This document shows positions 10,086 to 19,055 of a stretch of DNA of 64,000 nucleotides, one piece after another. Made by a program: the position numbers and the translations under genes. Numbering within the stretch: position 1 is the first letter of the stretch; every line of letters starts with the position of its first letter. This stretch comes from Flavobacterium johnsoniae. GTDB lineage: Bacteria > Bacteroidota > Bacteroidia > Flavobacteriales > Flavobacteriaceae. Under the pieces are notes generated by a model. That model made no database searches, was not told where the DNA came from, and saw nothing but the letters and a program-made list of their open reading frames with translations. The DNA is taken from the NCBI RefSeq assembly GCF_030388325.1, contig NZ_CP103794.1, forward strand, positions 4,402,001 to 4,466,000, in the 5' to 3' direction.

Positions 10086-10122
10086 CTTTACGCAACATTA
10101 ACAATTATCAATTAACAATTAA

Positions 10123-10857
10123 TCAAATATCTCTCAACATTGCTCTAGCTCTTTCCAAATCTTCAGCCGTATCAATTCCAATACCAACATGCGTTGTTTC
10201 AACCATTTTAATGCGTTTTCCGAACTCTAAATATCGAAGCTGTTCCAGTTTCTCAGAAGCTTCTAAAGATTTCATAGGAAGACTGTAAAAGTCTAATAAA
10301 GCTTGTTTTCTAAAAGCATAAATTCCGATGTGCTGAAAATATCTTACACCAACATTTACCTCTCTTGGATATGGAATTACAGAACGTGAAAAATACAACG
10401 CAAACTGAGATTGATCTACCACCACTTTTACATGATTTGGATTATTGATTTCTTCTTCATCAGTAATTTCACGCATTAACGAAGCTAAATCAATTTTTTT
10501 ATCAGGATCATTTTTAAAAACAGATAAAACCTCCGCTAAAGGTCCTGCTTCTGTAAAAGGTTCATCGCCTTGAACATTTACTACAATATCAACATCTAGG
10601 TCTGCAATTGCCTCGGCGATTCGGTCGCTTCCAGATTCATGTTCTTTGATGCTCATTATCGCTTTTCCTCCATTAGAAACGATTTCATCAAAAATCAAAT
10701 CTGAATCGGTTACTACAAAAACATCATCAAATAAATTTGTAGAAACGGCTGCTTCGTAAGTTCTTAAAATTATTGTTTTTCCACCCAAATCCTGCATTAG
10801 TTTTGCTGGAAAACGTGTGGAAGCATATCTTGCCGGAATTACCGCTATTATTTTCAT
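10123..10857 (-). CDS. kdsB: 3-deoxy-manno-octulosonate cytidylyltransferase (CMP-KDO synthetase)
   Basis: KdsB joins CTP and KDO to give CMP-KDO for the inner core of lipopolysaccharide, in the cytoplasm. The 244-residue length is typical. The N-terminus [19 protein letters not shown] is the nucleotide-binding motif of the family, followed by [10 protein letters not shown], the conserved metal/CTP segment, and HIGIYAFRK. The ATG at 10857 starts directly with this motif. It lies upstream of nothing functionally related; the next gene to the right on the same strand is the extradiol dioxygenase, separated by a repeat-filled spacer. Confidence 0.95.
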   Translation of the reverse strand: MKIIAVIPARYASTRFPAKLMQDLGGKTIILRTYEAAVSTNLFDDVFVVTDSDLIFDEIVSNGGKAIMSIKEHESGSDRIAEAIADLDVDIVVNVQGDEPFTEAGPLAEVLSVFKNDPDKKIDLASLMREITDEEEINNPNHVKVVVDQSQFALYFSRSVIPYPREVNVGVRYFQHIGIYAFRKQALLDFYSLPMKSLEASEKLEQLRYLEFGKRIKMVETTHVGIGIDTAEDLERARAMLRDI

Positions 10858-10864
10858 TTTTTAT

Positions 10865-11001
10865 GTCATTGCGAGGAACGAAGCAATCTCATCCTCATTA
10901 TTAATTTATTCTTTTGTGAATCTCTGTGTAAAACTTTGCGAGTCTCTGTGAAAGCTATAACGCAAAGATGCACAAAGGTTTCACAAAGATTCGCAAAGTT
11001 T
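10865..11001. repeat. Inverted-repeat element between kdsB and the dioxygenase gene
   Basis: Two repeat words meet here. At 10865-10890 is ATTGCGAGGAACGAAGCAAT, a self-complementary word I recall from spacers of many bacteria. At 10931-10953 AAACTTTGCGAGTCTCTGTG(AAA) pairs with 10979-11001, 21 of 23 positions complementary; the second arm touches the dioxygenase stop codon. The loop also has CGCAAAGATGCACAAAGG, a degenerate copy of the arm. Confidence 0.7.
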
Positions 11002-11832
11002 TTACATTATTTTTACCGAAGTCATACTCAAAGAACCCGCTAATAACTTATCATTAAAAAGTTCAATTTCATCCGTTTTATCTTTTAATCCTAAAGTATA
11101 TAACAACGGAAGATAATGCTCTGGAGTTGGAACTGCCAATTGAATGGCTTTATTCAATTTTTCAAAATCTATTAAAGGCTGGAAATTTCCATCTAATAAA
11201 TAATTATTTACGGTTTCTCGAGCTTCAATTGCCCAATCGTAACCGTAATTATCTTTATCAAAATTTCTAAAGTCAACCATTCTAAGATTATGGACAATAT
11301 TTCCGCTTCCGATGATTAAAACACCTTTATAACGAAGCGCTTGCAGTTTTTGAGCCAATTCAAAATGGTATTGTCCCGATTTTGTATAGTCAATACTCAA
11401 TTGAATAACTGGAACATCTGCATTTGGATATAAATGTTTAATAACACTCCACGCACCGTGATCTAAACCCCAATGTTCGTCTAACTCAACCATTACTGGA
11501 TCTAAAAGTTTTTGAGTTTCAACAGCCAATTCTGGACTTCCTTTGGCTGGATATTGCACATCAAAAAGTGCTTGCGGAAAACCTCCAAAATCATGAATAG
11601 TTCTTGGCATTTCCATCGAAGTAACTTTTGTTCCTTTTGTAAACCAATGCGCAGATACACACAAAATAGCGTTCGGTTGCGGCAGAGTTTTAGCCAAATT
11701 GCGAAAACCAGCCACAAATTGATTTTCTTCAATTGCGTTCATCGGGCTGCCGTGTCCTAAAAATAGAACGGGCATTTTATCTGTATTCGAAAACGTTGAT
11801 GAAATCGAATGTAAATCGTTTAGTGTTGTCAT
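11002..11832 (-). CDS. ygiD: LigB-type extradiol dioxygenase (4,5-DOPA dioxygenase family)
   Basis: A 276-residue member of the class III extradiol ring-cleavage dioxygenases. It has the conserved LFLGHGSPMNAI near residue 25, VSAHWFTKGT, and LDHGAWSVIKHLYP; the His residues in these motifs bind the active-site metal. E. coli YgiD acts on DOPA in vitro, but the natural substrate of bacterial members is uncertain. No aromatic-degradation genes are nearby. ATG 11832 gives a plausible N-terminus about 20 residues before the first strand; MPVLFLGHG could be an alternative internal start. Confidence 0.85.
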   Translation of the reverse strand: MTTLNDLHSISSTFSNTDKMPVLFLGHGSPMNAIEENQFVAGFRNLAKTLPQPNAILCVSAHWFTKGTKVTSMEMPRTIHDFGGFPQALFDVQYPAKGSPELAVETQKLLDPVMVELDEHWGLDHGAWSVIKHLYPNADVPVIQLSIDYTKSGQYHFELAQKLQALRYKGVLIIGSGNIVHNLRMVDFRNFDKDNYGYDWAIEARETVNNYLLDGNFQPLIDFEKLNKAIQLAVPTPEHYLPLLYTLGLKDKTDEIELFNDKLLAGSLSMTSVKIM

Positions 11833-11848
11833 TGTAAAAATATTTAAA

Positions 11849-11913
11849 CACGGATTACACAGATTTGCACTAATCTAAATCAAAAAAATTCGTGCTAATT
11901 CGTGAAATTAGTG
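11849..11913. repeat. Imperfect inverted repeat between dioxygenase and helicase genes
   Basis: Arms 11849-11874 and 11888-11913 match at 19 of 26 positions after reverse complementing; they use the words ACGGATTACACAG and TTCGTGCTAATTCGTG. The second arm stops 2 bp before the helicase stop codon. The vocabulary recurs at 27938-28008. Confidence 0.55.
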
Positions 11914-11915
11914 TT

Positions 11916-13325
11916 TTATTCCTCAAAACTCTCGTCTTTAAATCCTATCAAATATAACTTATTTTTAGCACGTGTCATAGCCGTGTAAAGCCATCTAATA
12001 TAGTCGCGATCGATTCCGTCTGGTAAATATGGCTGTTCTACAAAAACCGTATTCCATTGTCCACCTTGCGATTTATGACAAGTAATCGCGTATGAAAATT
12101 TAACCTGGAGTCCGTTAAAATATTCGTTTTCTTTTACTTTTTGAAATCTCTTATATTTAGTTGGTTCATCTTCATAATCTTTCATTACTTCTTCATACAA
12201 ACGATTTGATTCTTCGTAAGTTAAAGATGGAGACTCGCTTTTTAAAGTATCCAAAATCAAAACGGTTTCAAAAGGTTTCTGATCCGGATAATCGACCATT
12301 CTAATTTTTACTTTCGCAAATGTAAATCCGTATAATTCTCTGATTCCGAAAAGTTCCAAAACTTCAATAATATCTCCGTTGGCAATAAATCCTGCTTCGT
12401 CGGTTTCTTTTAGCCAGAAATAATTATTCTTTACAACCATTAAAAAATCCCCTACAGAAAGTTCGCTTTCTTTAAATAAAATTCGGCTTCGAATCTGTTC
12501 GTTATATTGATTGGCTCTTTTGTTAGAACGAACAATAAATGCCGTGTCTTCAATACTATAATTGCTGTACGCCATATTTATGGCATCTTGAATATCGTAA
12601 CCGTCTGTTAATCGTACAATGTCTTTGAATTTCTTTACATTAAATCGAAACTCAGTAATAAAGCTTTCTTTCAATAATTCACGTAATTCTGTCGCATTGT
12701 ACAAAATTCCAGAACTTTCTTCCTGACGCATTACTTCATCGAGTTCGATATGTTCAATTTCTTTACTATAATGAAAACCCAAAGTGTCAATATCTAAAGC
12801 CGGACTAACATCTAAATTAACTGGCGGAAGCTGAGCAGTATCTCCTAAAAGAATCATTTTACAATTCTGTCCCGAATAAACATAATTAATCAAATCGTCT
12901 AGAAGCGAACCGCTGTCTAAAGTGCTGTCTGAAATCATAGAAGCTTCATCGACGATAAAAATGGTGTTTTTATGTTTGTTTACTTGCTTTGTAAAAGCCA
13001 CTCCTCCACCCGAAGATTTCTTAGGAAAATAGATTTTTTTATGAATTGTAAAAGCTGGATTGTTCGAATAATTAGCAATCACTTTTGCCGCGCGTCCTGT
13101 TGGTGCGAGCAAAACATATTTCTTATTAATATCTCCCAAATTATTTACAATTGTAGAGATTACAGTCGTTTTTCCTGTTCCGGCATATCCTTTTAAAACG
13201 AAAATAGTATCATTTTGAGGTTCAGTTAAAAAAATGGCGATTTTCTGAAAAAAAATATCCTGTTTGAGAGTTGGTACAAATGGAAATCGTTTTTGTAAAA
13301 TACCGTAAAAGAGTGCAGAATTCAT
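11916..13325 (-). CDS. RecD2-like ATP-dependent DNA helicase (SF1B)
   Basis: A 469-residue superfamily-1 helicase. Walker A GYAGTGKTT lies at about residues 45-53, Walker B FIVDEASMIS, then LLGDTAQLPPV. The C-terminal UvrD_C_2-type segment CHKSQGGQWNTVFVEQP and YTAMTRAKNKLYLIG carry motifs V and VI. It lacks the long N-terminal domain of full RecD2, which makes it a short AAA/SF1B helicase common in Bacteroidetes. The role is probably DNA repair or recombination; no RecBC partner is nearby. ATG 13325 precedes a short lead-in to Walker A. Confidence 0.87.
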   Translation of the reverse strand: MNSALFYGILQKRFPFVPTLKQDIFFQKIAIFLTEPQNDTIFVLKGYAGTGKTTVISTIVNNLGDINKKYVLLAPTGRAAKVIANYSNNPAFTIHKKIYFPKKSSGGGVAFTKQVNKHKNTIFIVDEASMISDSTLDSGSLLDDLINYVYSGQNCKMILLGDTAQLPPVNLDVSPALDIDTLGFHYSKEIEHIELDEVMRQEESSGILYNATELRELLKESFITEFRFNVKKFKDIVRLTDGYDIQDAINMAYSNYSIEDTAFIVRSNKRANQYNEQIRSRILFKESELSVGDFLMVVKNNYFWLKETDEAGFIANGDIIEVLELFGIRELYGFTFAKVKIRMVDYPDQKPFETVLILDTLKSESPSLTYEESNRLYEEVMKDYEDEPTKYKRFQKVKENEYFNGLQVKFSYAITCHKSQGGQWNTVFVEQPYLPDGIDRDYIRWLYTAMTRAKNKLYLIGFKDESFEE

Positions 13326-13342
13326 AAGGAAAAATTGAAATA

Positions 13343-13373
13343 CAAAGTTCGCTTATTTAAATGGCAATAACAA
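13343..13373 (-). promoter_or_regulatory. Candidate promoter of the helicase gene
   Basis: On the minus strand GAACTTTG (13343-13350) differs from TAnnTTTG at one position, and TTG (13371-13373) lies 20 nt upstream, the expected spacing. Transcription would start about 10 nt before ATG 13325. Confidence 0.4.
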
Positions 13374-13554
13374 AATTCAATTTCAATGGCTAAATCAAAT
13401 TCAACGTGAAAATTAAAAATAATATCTAAAACTTAAATTTAATCATACTCTTAAACAACTGATAATAAACAAAATGATAATATTCTGCTAACTTTTATGT
13501 AATATTATTTTTAGAAATTGCACGTTAATTAAGTCTTTTTCATTGAGATTGAAA

Positions 13555-13587
13555 TTGACATTGTTATTTTTTTTATTTGTAAGTTTG
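13555..13587 (+). promoter_or_regulatory. Promoter of the DUF3822-rsmD operon
   Basis: TTG (13555-13557), a 22-nt spacer and TAAGTTTG (13580-13587) match the Bacteroidetes consensus. Transcription should start near 13593. The longer reading frame begins at TTG 13543, upstream of this promoter, so the encoded protein must start later, at ATG 13642. Confidence 0.75.
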
Positions 13588-13641
13588 TGGTCGCTTAAAT
13601 TCTTTCTTGATTTAAAACAGGTAACGAATTGTAAATCAACT

Positions 13642-14463
13642 ATGTCATTACAAAATACTAACATTACTTCTAAAAATTACAAAAAACTTTCGATTCAGGT
13701 TTCACTGACGGGATTTTCATATTGCTGTTTTGATACTTTAAATAATGTCATTACTTCGTTTAAAGAAATTCAATTTGACAATTCAAATAAAACATCAAAA
13801 ATTGAAGATTTATTTGCGAATGCTTTTAAGAATAATCCTGAACTAAAAGATGTTTATGATGAAGTAATGGTTATTCATACCAATAATCTTTCGACTTTTG
13901 TTCCAACGGCTTTGTTTGATGAAAATTATTTAGGAAGTTATCTGCAATACACCACAAAAGTTTTCGAAACAGATTTTTTTACTTTTGATCAAATATCTAA
14001 TTATCAAATGAATTCGGTTTATATTCCGTATGTAAATATCAACAATTTCTTGATTGACAATGTTGGTTCATTTGATTACAAACATGCCAATAGTATTTTG
14101 GTCGAAAAAATATTGGACAATTCTCGCAATGACGATGATAAAAAAATGATTGTGAATTTTAATCCAGAAAATTTCGAAATTATCGTTGTGCAAAATCAGA
14201 AGTTATTGCTGTTCAATTCTTTTGAATACAATACACCAGAAGATTTTATCTACTATATTTTATTTACTGCGGAGCAATTAAGCATGAATCCAGAGAGTTT
14301 CAAACTAGAATTGTTAGGAACAATTAAAGAAAATGATCCTTTTTATGCTATTGCATACAAATATGTTCGCCATATCTCTTTTATGGATGTAACCAAATTG
14401 CAAGAAAAAAATAGCTTTTCTACAGCTGAAAATCAAAAACATTATATCTTATTTCAATCATGA
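13642..14463 (+). CDS. DUF3822 family protein
   Basis: A 273-residue protein of unknown function that I place in DUF3822, a family found in Bacteroidetes next to rsmD. The frame extends to TTG 13543, but the promoter lies inside that extension and ATG 13642 (MSLQNTNITSKNYKKLSIQV) looks like a usual family N-terminus. No signal peptide or membrane segment is present in this form; the hydrophobic stretch in the extension is probably translated noise. It overlaps rsmD by 4 nt (ATGA), so the two are co-translated. Internal segments KLLLFNSFEYNTPEDFIYYI and IVNFNPENFEIIVVQ alternate strands and helices. A link to ribosome assembly is only inferred from the neighbour. Confidence 0.85.
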   Translation: MSLQNTNITSKNYKKLSIQVSLTGFSYCCFDTLNNVITSFKEIQFDNSNKTSKIEDLFANAFKNNPELKDVYDEVMVIHTNNLSTFVPTALFDENYLGSYLQYTTKVFETDFFTFDQISNYQMNSVYIPYVNINNFLIDNVGSFDYKHANSILVEKILDNSRNDDDKKMIVNFNPENFEIIVVQNQKLLLFNSFEYNTPEDFIYYILFTAEQLSMNPESFKLELLGTIKENDPFYAIAYKYVRHISFMDVTKLQEKNSFSTAENQKHYILFQS

Positions 14464-15065
14464 GAATCATTTCAGGAAAATACAAAGGACGCCGTATTAA
14501 TCCGCCAAAAAATCTACCTGTAAGACCAACGACTGATATGAGTAAAGAAGCATTATTTAATGTTTTGAACAATCATTTCAACTTTGACAGCTTAAAGGTT
14601 CTGGATTTATTTTCGGGAACTGGAAATATTAGTTTTGAATTCGCTTCACGCGGAAGCGCACCAATAACTTCAGTTGACGGAGATTTTGGATGCGTAAAAT
14701 TCATCAAACAGGTTTCATCAGAATTTGATTTTGATATCGCGGCAACTAAAAGTGATGTTTTTAAGTTTTTAGATAATACTAAAACTACTTACGATATTAT
14801 TTTTGCCGATCCTCCGTACGGTTTGGATCAGGCAACTTTTGAAAAAATCGTTCTGACTGTTTTTGAAAGAGATTTATTGGAAGAAGACGGAATGATGATT
14901 ATCGAACATTCTAAATATACCAAACTCGATCATATGAGTAATTTTTCTTTTCAGAAAAGTTACGGCGGTTCATTTTTTAGTTTTTTCGAACTAAATTCAA
15001 CCGATGACGATGAAGAATTACCACATGATATTTCTAAAAAAGAATCCGAAGAAGACGAAGGTTAG
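14460..15065 (+). CDS. rsmD: 16S rRNA (guanine(966)-N(2))-methyltransferase
   Basis: RsmD methylates N2 of G966 in 16S rRNA using S-adenosylmethionine. The 201-residue protein begins MRIISGKYKGRRI, as usual for the family. SAM motif I is DLFSGTGNIS (residues 49-58) and the catalytic motif is DPPY (117-120). A short acidic tail (DDDEELPHD...EEDEG) extends past the fold. Translation is coupled to DUF3822 by the ATGA overlap. Confidence 0.94.
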   Translation: MRIISGKYKGRRINPPKNLPVRPTTDMSKEALFNVLNNHFNFDSLKVLDLFSGTGNISFEFASRGSAPITSVDGDFGCVKFIKQVSSEFDFDIAATKSDVFKFLDNTKTTYDIIFADPPYGLDQATFEKIVLTVFERDLLEEDGMMIIEHSKYTKLDHMSNFSFQKSYGGSFFSFFELNSTDDDEELPHDISKKESEEDEG

Positions 15066-15080
15066 TTTTCTTTTAATTAT

Positions 15081-15113
15081 AAAAAAGTCTCTTTAAATTC
15101 AAGAGGCTTTTTT
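15081..15113 (+). terminator. Terminator of the DUF3822-rsmD operon
   Basis: AAAAAAGTCTCTT (15081-15093) pairs with AAGAGGCTTTTTT (15101-15113), with one G-T pair, and ends in T. The mirror-image A run may also let it serve the opposite strand. Confidence 0.8.
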
Positions 15114-15157
15114 ATTTTACCTAATTCTATTTTCATTCTCATTAATATTTTTTTCTT

Positions 15158-15532
15158 TTAACTCACTTTTCTTAATTTTCCAAAAGAATAACGAAGCGTG
15201 ATAGAAACTTCATTTGAATCAACTAAATATCTCGCTCGTGAACTTATATTATTGATTGTAAATCTTTCTGTGTAAATTGTATTCTTAAAAACATCATTAT
15301 AATTTAAAGCGCAAGTCCAGTTTTTACCAAATTTTTTTTGCCAAAAACCCATCAAAAATTAGTTTTGCGTTTCGTTCAAAAACACCTACTTTTTGTTTTG
15401 AACAATTAAAACTTCTTTCAATTGTTCATTTGAAATCGAATCTTTTAGCTTTTCATTTTGTGCATTGGCAATAAATGAAAGACAGAATAATAAAAGTGCT
15501 ATTAGAAGTTTTAATGGTAAATAGATATTCAT
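15158..15532 (-). pseudogene. Remnant of a TonB-dependent/outer-membrane beta-barrel receptor (internal deletion)
   Basis: Read leftwards from ATG 15532 the frame gives a signal peptide (MNIYLPLKLLIALLLFCLSF...NAQ) and then SNEQLKEVLIVQNKK, the N-terminus typical of Bacteroidetes outer-membrane beta-barrel receptors. It stops at 15386, and a second in-frame stop follows. In the same frame, 15355-15158 encodes WTCALNYNDVFKNTIYTERF and EVSITLRYSFGKLRK, the last strands of such a barrel. The several hundred residues between are gone. The simplest reading is a large in-frame deletion followed by stop mutations. It is divergent from the two-component genes at 15668, the usual neighbours of this receptor type. 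Confidence 0.8.
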
Positions 15533-15641
15533 TTTAAAATCTTTTGATTAATGTCAATGCAAAAATGATTTGAAAAAATTATTCCGAAAGTTAATTGAAG
15601 GTTAATGCGGAGTTAACGAGCTTTTTATACCGTAAAAGCAT

Positions 15642-15649
15642 TATTTTTG
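15642..15649 (+). promoter_or_regulatory. Promoter -7 box of the sensor-kinase operon
   Basis: TATTTTTG matches TAnnTTTG. Transcription would start near 15655, which excludes the upstream in-frame TTG 15647 and ATG 15650 and supports ATG 15668. No clear -33 TTG is seen. Confidence 0.5.
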
Positions 15650-15667
15650 ATGCAGGTAAAATCCATT

Positions 15668-17026
15668 ATGAAACAAAGAATCAATTTATTAATAGTATTT
15701 TCGGTTGTCGCACTAATTGTTCTGACGACTGTGCAATGTTATTTGGTAAAAACGGCTTACGATTATAAAGTAGCCGAATTTCATACGCAGATTAAAAACG
15801 AAATTGGAAAGATTTCGAATAATTACAGCGATATTGATTCTGCAATTGTTTCTAGAAAAGAAGCGCTTTACAAAAGTCTTTCGGAAAATTATATTAAAGG
15901 AAAGAAAACTAAACTTGACGTAAAAAGCGGTGTTCTTCAGGCGCAATATCAAAATGCAATTACCCAGAAATTACAGCGAAAATTTGAGAGAGATTTGCCT
16001 AATTTTAAGATTGATTTTGCTATAGTTTTGAATAAATTTATTCTTTACAAAAGCAAACAAGAAGCAGATACTATTTTCTCTGAAAAACCTTTTATTGAAA
16101 ATAAATTATACGGAAATCTTCTTTCTCTAAATCATGCTTTTTTGGTTAGAAGTTATGTCGGAACCACAAACGGAACTTTTGATAATCAGGATTATAAATT
16201 ACTGACAGAAGATTCGATGTACGTCTCGGTTGTAGATTGGGAAATGATTATTTTAGGAAGAATGACTTTTATTCTGATTCTGTCTTTATTATCGATTCTG
16301 ACGTTGATAACGCTTTTTGTAATTGCGCTTAAAGCTTTAATTAAGCAAAAAAAAGTAAGCGATGTTAAGACCGATTTCATCAATAATATTACACACGAAT
16401 TAAAAACTCCTTTGGCAACTTTAGGAATTTCGACCAAGATTTTAGAGCAAAAAAATATTCGTAACAACGATGAAAATTTCACTTCGATTGTAAATACTAT
16501 TTCGCGCCAGAATAATCGTTTACAAAATTTGATTGATCAGGTTATGGCAAATTCATTAGCAGAAAATGAAATTGAATTGCAAAAAGAAAAAATCGAAACC
16601 GAAGATTTTTTGCTTTCGATTGTAAATGATTTTAAAATTACTTTTCCGAAAATCAATCTTAAAACCGATTTTCAAACTCAGAAAACAATTTTGGTTTTAG
16701 ACCGATTTCATTTAACAACAGCTTTTTTAAATGTTTTGGAAAATGCTGTAAAATATGGTTCAAGCACAATTACCATTAAAACAAAAATAATTGAAAACCA
16801 ATTTTCTATTACTTTTGAAGACAACGGAATTGGAATTGCAAAAAACAAACAATCTTTTCTTTTCGAGAAGTTTTACCGTGTAGAACAAGGAAACTTGCAT
16901 AATACAAAAGGCTTAGGTTTGGGTTTATATTATGTTGACCAAATCGTAAAAGCGCATCAGGGTTCTGTAAACGTGATTAGCGATTTAGGAAAAGGATCTC
17001 AGTTTACTATTTTATTAAAAGTCTAA
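15668..17026 (+). CDS. Sensor histidine kinase
   Basis: A 452-residue inner-membrane kinase. There are two membrane segments (about residues 5-25 and 195-225) around a periplasmic sensing domain, then HisKA with phospho-acceptor His243 in THELKTPLA, and HATPase_c with NVLENAVKYG (N box), FEDNGIGIA (G1) and GLGLGLYYV (G2). It autophosphorylates and passes phosphate to the response regulator encoded 10 nt downstream. The pseudogene receptor on the opposite side was probably a target of this pair. The starting Met was chosen because the promoter covers the earlier candidates. Confidence 0.93.
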   Translation: MKQRINLLIVFSVVALIVLTTVQCYLVKTAYDYKVAEFHTQIKNEIGKISNNYSDIDSAIVSRKEALYKSLSENYIKGKKTKLDVKSGVLQAQYQNAITQKLQRKFERDLPNFKIDFAIVLNKFILYKSKQEADTIFSEKPFIENKLYGNLLSLNHAFLVRSYVGTTNGTFDNQDYKLLTEDSMYVSVVDWEMIILGRMTFILILSLLSILTLITLFVIALKALIKQKKVSDVKTDFINNITHELKTPLATLGISTKILEQKNIRNNDENFTSIVNTISRQNNRLQNLIDQVMANSLAENEIELQKEKIETEDFLLSIVNDFKITFPKINLKTDFQTQKTILVLDRFHLTTAFLNVLENAVKYGSSTITIKTKIIENQFSITFEDNGIGIAKNKQSFLFEKFYRVEQGNLHNTKGLGLGLYYVDQIVKAHQGSVNVISDLGKGSQFTILLKV

Positions 17027-17036
17027 TTACTTTATT

Positions 17037-17723
17037 TTGAAAAAATTACTTTTAGCCGAAGACGATTTTGATTTTGCAGCAATTTTAAAACAATATTTAG
17101 AACTCCATGAATTTGAAGTTACTTGGGCAGAAAATGGCGAAATCGCTTTAAAATATTTTGAAAATCAAACTTTTGACATTTGCATTTTTGATGTCATGAT
17201 GCCAAAATTGGACGGGTTTTCTTTGGCAGAAAAAATCATTACAATTAATCCAGAAGTTCCTTTTATTTTTCTAACCGCAAGAAAATTAAAAGAAGATAAA
17301 TTAATTGGATTAAAATTAGGTGCAGACGACTATATCGCTAAACCTTTTGAGGTTGATGAACTTGTTCTTCGATTGCAGAATATTCTAAAAAGAATTGAAC
17401 AAAAAAGAACTTTAGAAGGAAATAATATAATCGAAATTGGTTCTTATATTTTTGATAATGAACGTCTGACTCTCAATAACAAAAACCACGTTCAGCAGCT
17501 TACAGAAAGAGAAGCATCTCTAATTGAGTATTTATATCTAAATCATAATCAATTATTAAAAAGAGATCAGATTTTGATGTCTGTCTGGAAAAAAGATGAT
17601 TATTTTACTGGACGAAGTATGGATGTTTTCATCAGCAGACTTAGAAAATACTTTAATTCTGATCCTAAAATCAAGATTGAAAGTGTTCGAAATATTGGTT
17701 TAGAATTTAAAATTCAAAAGTAA
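17037..17723 (+). CDS. OmpR-family response regulator
   Basis: A 228-residue regulator. The receiver domain has the acidic pair EDD (residues 8-10), phospho-acceptor Asp52 in FDVMMPKLDG, Thr80 in FLTA and Lys102 in AKPF. The C-terminal winged-helix DNA-binding domain includes LTEREASLIEYL and SMDVFISRLRKYF. The start codon is TTG 17037: it opens directly on MKKLLLAEDD and no ATG lies upstream in frame. It follows the kinase by 10 nt and is its cognate partner. Target genes are unknown. Confidence 0.93.
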   Translation: MKKLLLAEDDFDFAAILKQYLELHEFEVTWAENGEIALKYFENQTFDICIFDVMMPKLDGFSLAEKIITINPEVPFIFLTARKLKEDKLIGLKLGADDYIAKPFEVDELVLRLQNILKRIEQKRTLEGNNIIEIGSYIFDNERLTLNNKNHVQQLTEREASLIEYLYLNHNQLLKRDQILMSVWKKDDYFTGRSMDVFISRLRKYFNSDPKIKIESVRNIGLEFKIQK

Positions 17724-17782
17724 TCCTGCAAATCATATAATTTTAGTAAACAATTGTATAACAAGAATTAAGGTTTGAGATT

Positions 17783-17790
17783 TAAATTTG
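17783..17790 (+). promoter_or_regulatory. Promoter -7 box of the 64-aa membrane-protein gene
   Basis: TAAATTTG matches TAnnTTTG. A TTG at 17754-17756 lies 26 nt upstream, slightly far for a -33 element. It favours ATG 17817 over the upstream TTG 17775. Confidence 0.5.
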
Positions 17791-17816
17791 TTAGAGAAAC
17801 TTTAAATCTAAAAATC

Positions 17817-18011
17817 ATGAACCTAAAAAGATTTTTCGGAGGATTATTAACAATCCTCGGAATTGTAGGACTTATTTATACTGCCGTTATTTTTGCCGGC
17901 ACTTCTGGAGAAACCAGAGATATTAAATCATTAATTATTTACGGTATTTTAGGAATTGTTTTTTTTACGTCTGGAATCAGTTTGGTTCGCGCGACAAAAG
18001 ACGAATCTTAG
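17817..18011 (+). CDS. Small two-helix membrane protein
   Basis: A 64-residue protein beginning MNLKRFFGGLLTILGIVGLI, with two hydrophobic segments (about 8-27 and 40-57) separated by a short polar loop (AGTSGETRDIKS). This type is common in Flavobacterium and has no known function. The stop lies 4 nt from the end of convergent panE, leaving no room for a terminator. Confidence 0.75.
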   Translation: MNLKRFFGGLLTILGIVGLIYTAVIFAGTSGETRDIKSLIIYGILGIVFFTSGISLVRATKDES

Positions 18012-18015
18012 AAAA

Positions 18016-18936
18016 CTATTTCACTAAAACGGCGGCAATCTTTTCGTAAAGAGGAGTTTTTACGCCGTATTTCTTTCCTTCATTTACAACAAATTGAGTG
18101 AGCGAAAGAACTTCGGTATTTTTGCCAGCCAACAAATCTCTATGCATAGACGAAGTAGCTTCTTTTGGAGATTTTTCTAATTTTAAAATAGTCTGTCCAA
18201 CAATGTCATGTGGCAATTTTAAGCCTTTTGCCTGTGCTACATCTTCAATTTCGTGAAGCAATTCTATATAAACTATTTTTGATTCGGCATTTTTTAAAAT
18301 ATCTCCAATATTCTGATTTAAATAAGAAGTTACAGAAGCTAAAGCAGAAATAAAAATAAATTTTTCCCAAACTGCTTCTTCAATATTTTCAACTAAATAA
18401 CTTTCGATTTTTGCTTTTTTAAAAATCAGATTGAGTTCTTCTAATTTAGAAAATGGAGCCGTTTTTGAACCAAAAAACAACTTTTCATAGAAACCAATTT
18501 TACGAATCGTTCCTGGCGAAAAAATCATAGAAATGATATAAACGCAACCTTGCAAAACTTCATTTTCAGGAAATAGTTTTTGAATTCTTTCCTGAGCGTC
18601 AACGCCGTTATATAAAGGCAAAATTACAGTTTCTTTCTTTATGCAATCTTTCAAAGAATGCAAACTTTCTTCAATATCATAAGTTTTAGTGGCACAAATG
18701 AGATAATCTAAAATTCCTATTTCTTGAGAATTATTAGAAACTAAATCTGGATAAACAATCATTTCTGAATCGTCTGTAACAATCTTTAGTCCGCTTTCAG
18801 CAATTGCGTTTTGGTTTTCTCCTCTTGCAATAAAAATGATTTCAATATCATCAGATTTGAAATACGCTTTCGCTAAAAGTCCGCCGAAATAACCTCCGAC
18901 GCCGCCAATTCCTAAAATTCCAATTCTTGTTTTCAT
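18016..18936 (-). CDS. panE: 2-dehydropantoate 2-reductase (ketopantoate reductase)
   Basis: PanE reduces ketopantoate to pantoate with NADPH in pantothenate synthesis. The 306-residue protein opens with TRIGILGIGGVGGYFGG, the family Rossmann GxGxxGG motif. It continues with LPLYNGVDAQERI (conserved N-G), a central Lys in EAVWEKFIFISAL, and TSSMHRDLLAGKNTEV, the C-terminal substrate-binding segment. No other pantothenate genes are near. It ends 4 nt from the convergent small membrane-protein gene. Confidence 0.92.
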   Translation of the reverse strand: MKTRIGILGIGGVGGYFGGLLAKAYFKSDDIEIIFIARGENQNAIAESGLKIVTDDSEMIVYPDLVSNNSQEIGILDYLICATKTYDIEESLHSLKDCIKKETVILPLYNGVDAQERIQKLFPENEVLQGCVYIISMIFSPGTIRKIGFYEKLFFGSKTAPFSKLEELNLIFKKAKIESYLVENIEEAVWEKFIFISALASVTSYLNQNIGDILKNAESKIVYIELLHEIEDVAQAKGLKLPHDIVGQTILKLEKSPKEATSSMHRDLLAGKNTEVLSLTQFVVNEGKKYGVKTPLYEKIAAVLVK

Positions 18937-18951
18937 AATTATTCAATTAAT

Positions 18952-19046
18952 GCCGCGAAGGCGCTAAGTCACAAAGTTTCTTTTCTCGTAAAGTAATTTT
19001 AGCCAACAGAAAACGTAAAAACTTAGAGGCTTAGAGTCTTTGTGGC
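18952..19046. repeat. Imperfect inverted repeat between panE and the symporter
   Basis: Arms of 28 bp (18952-18979 and 19019-19046) are complementary at 21 positions. They are built from words like GGCGCTAAGTCACAAAG and GAGTCTTTGTGGC. It lies between the panE start and the symporter stop. Confidence 0.55.
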
Positions 19047-19055
19047 TAAAAAAAA

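Noticed and set aside
13543..13641. N-terminal extension of the DUF3822 protein with a hydrophobic, signal-like stretch
   Set aside because: A full TTG-N22-TAAGTTTG promoter lies inside it, so it would not be transcribed; ATG 13642 fits the family.
15158..15355. 65-residue frame taken as an independent small gene
   Set aside because: Its sequence is the last strands of an outer-membrane barrel and it lies in the same frame as a signal-peptide fragment upstream, so it is part of a pseudogene.
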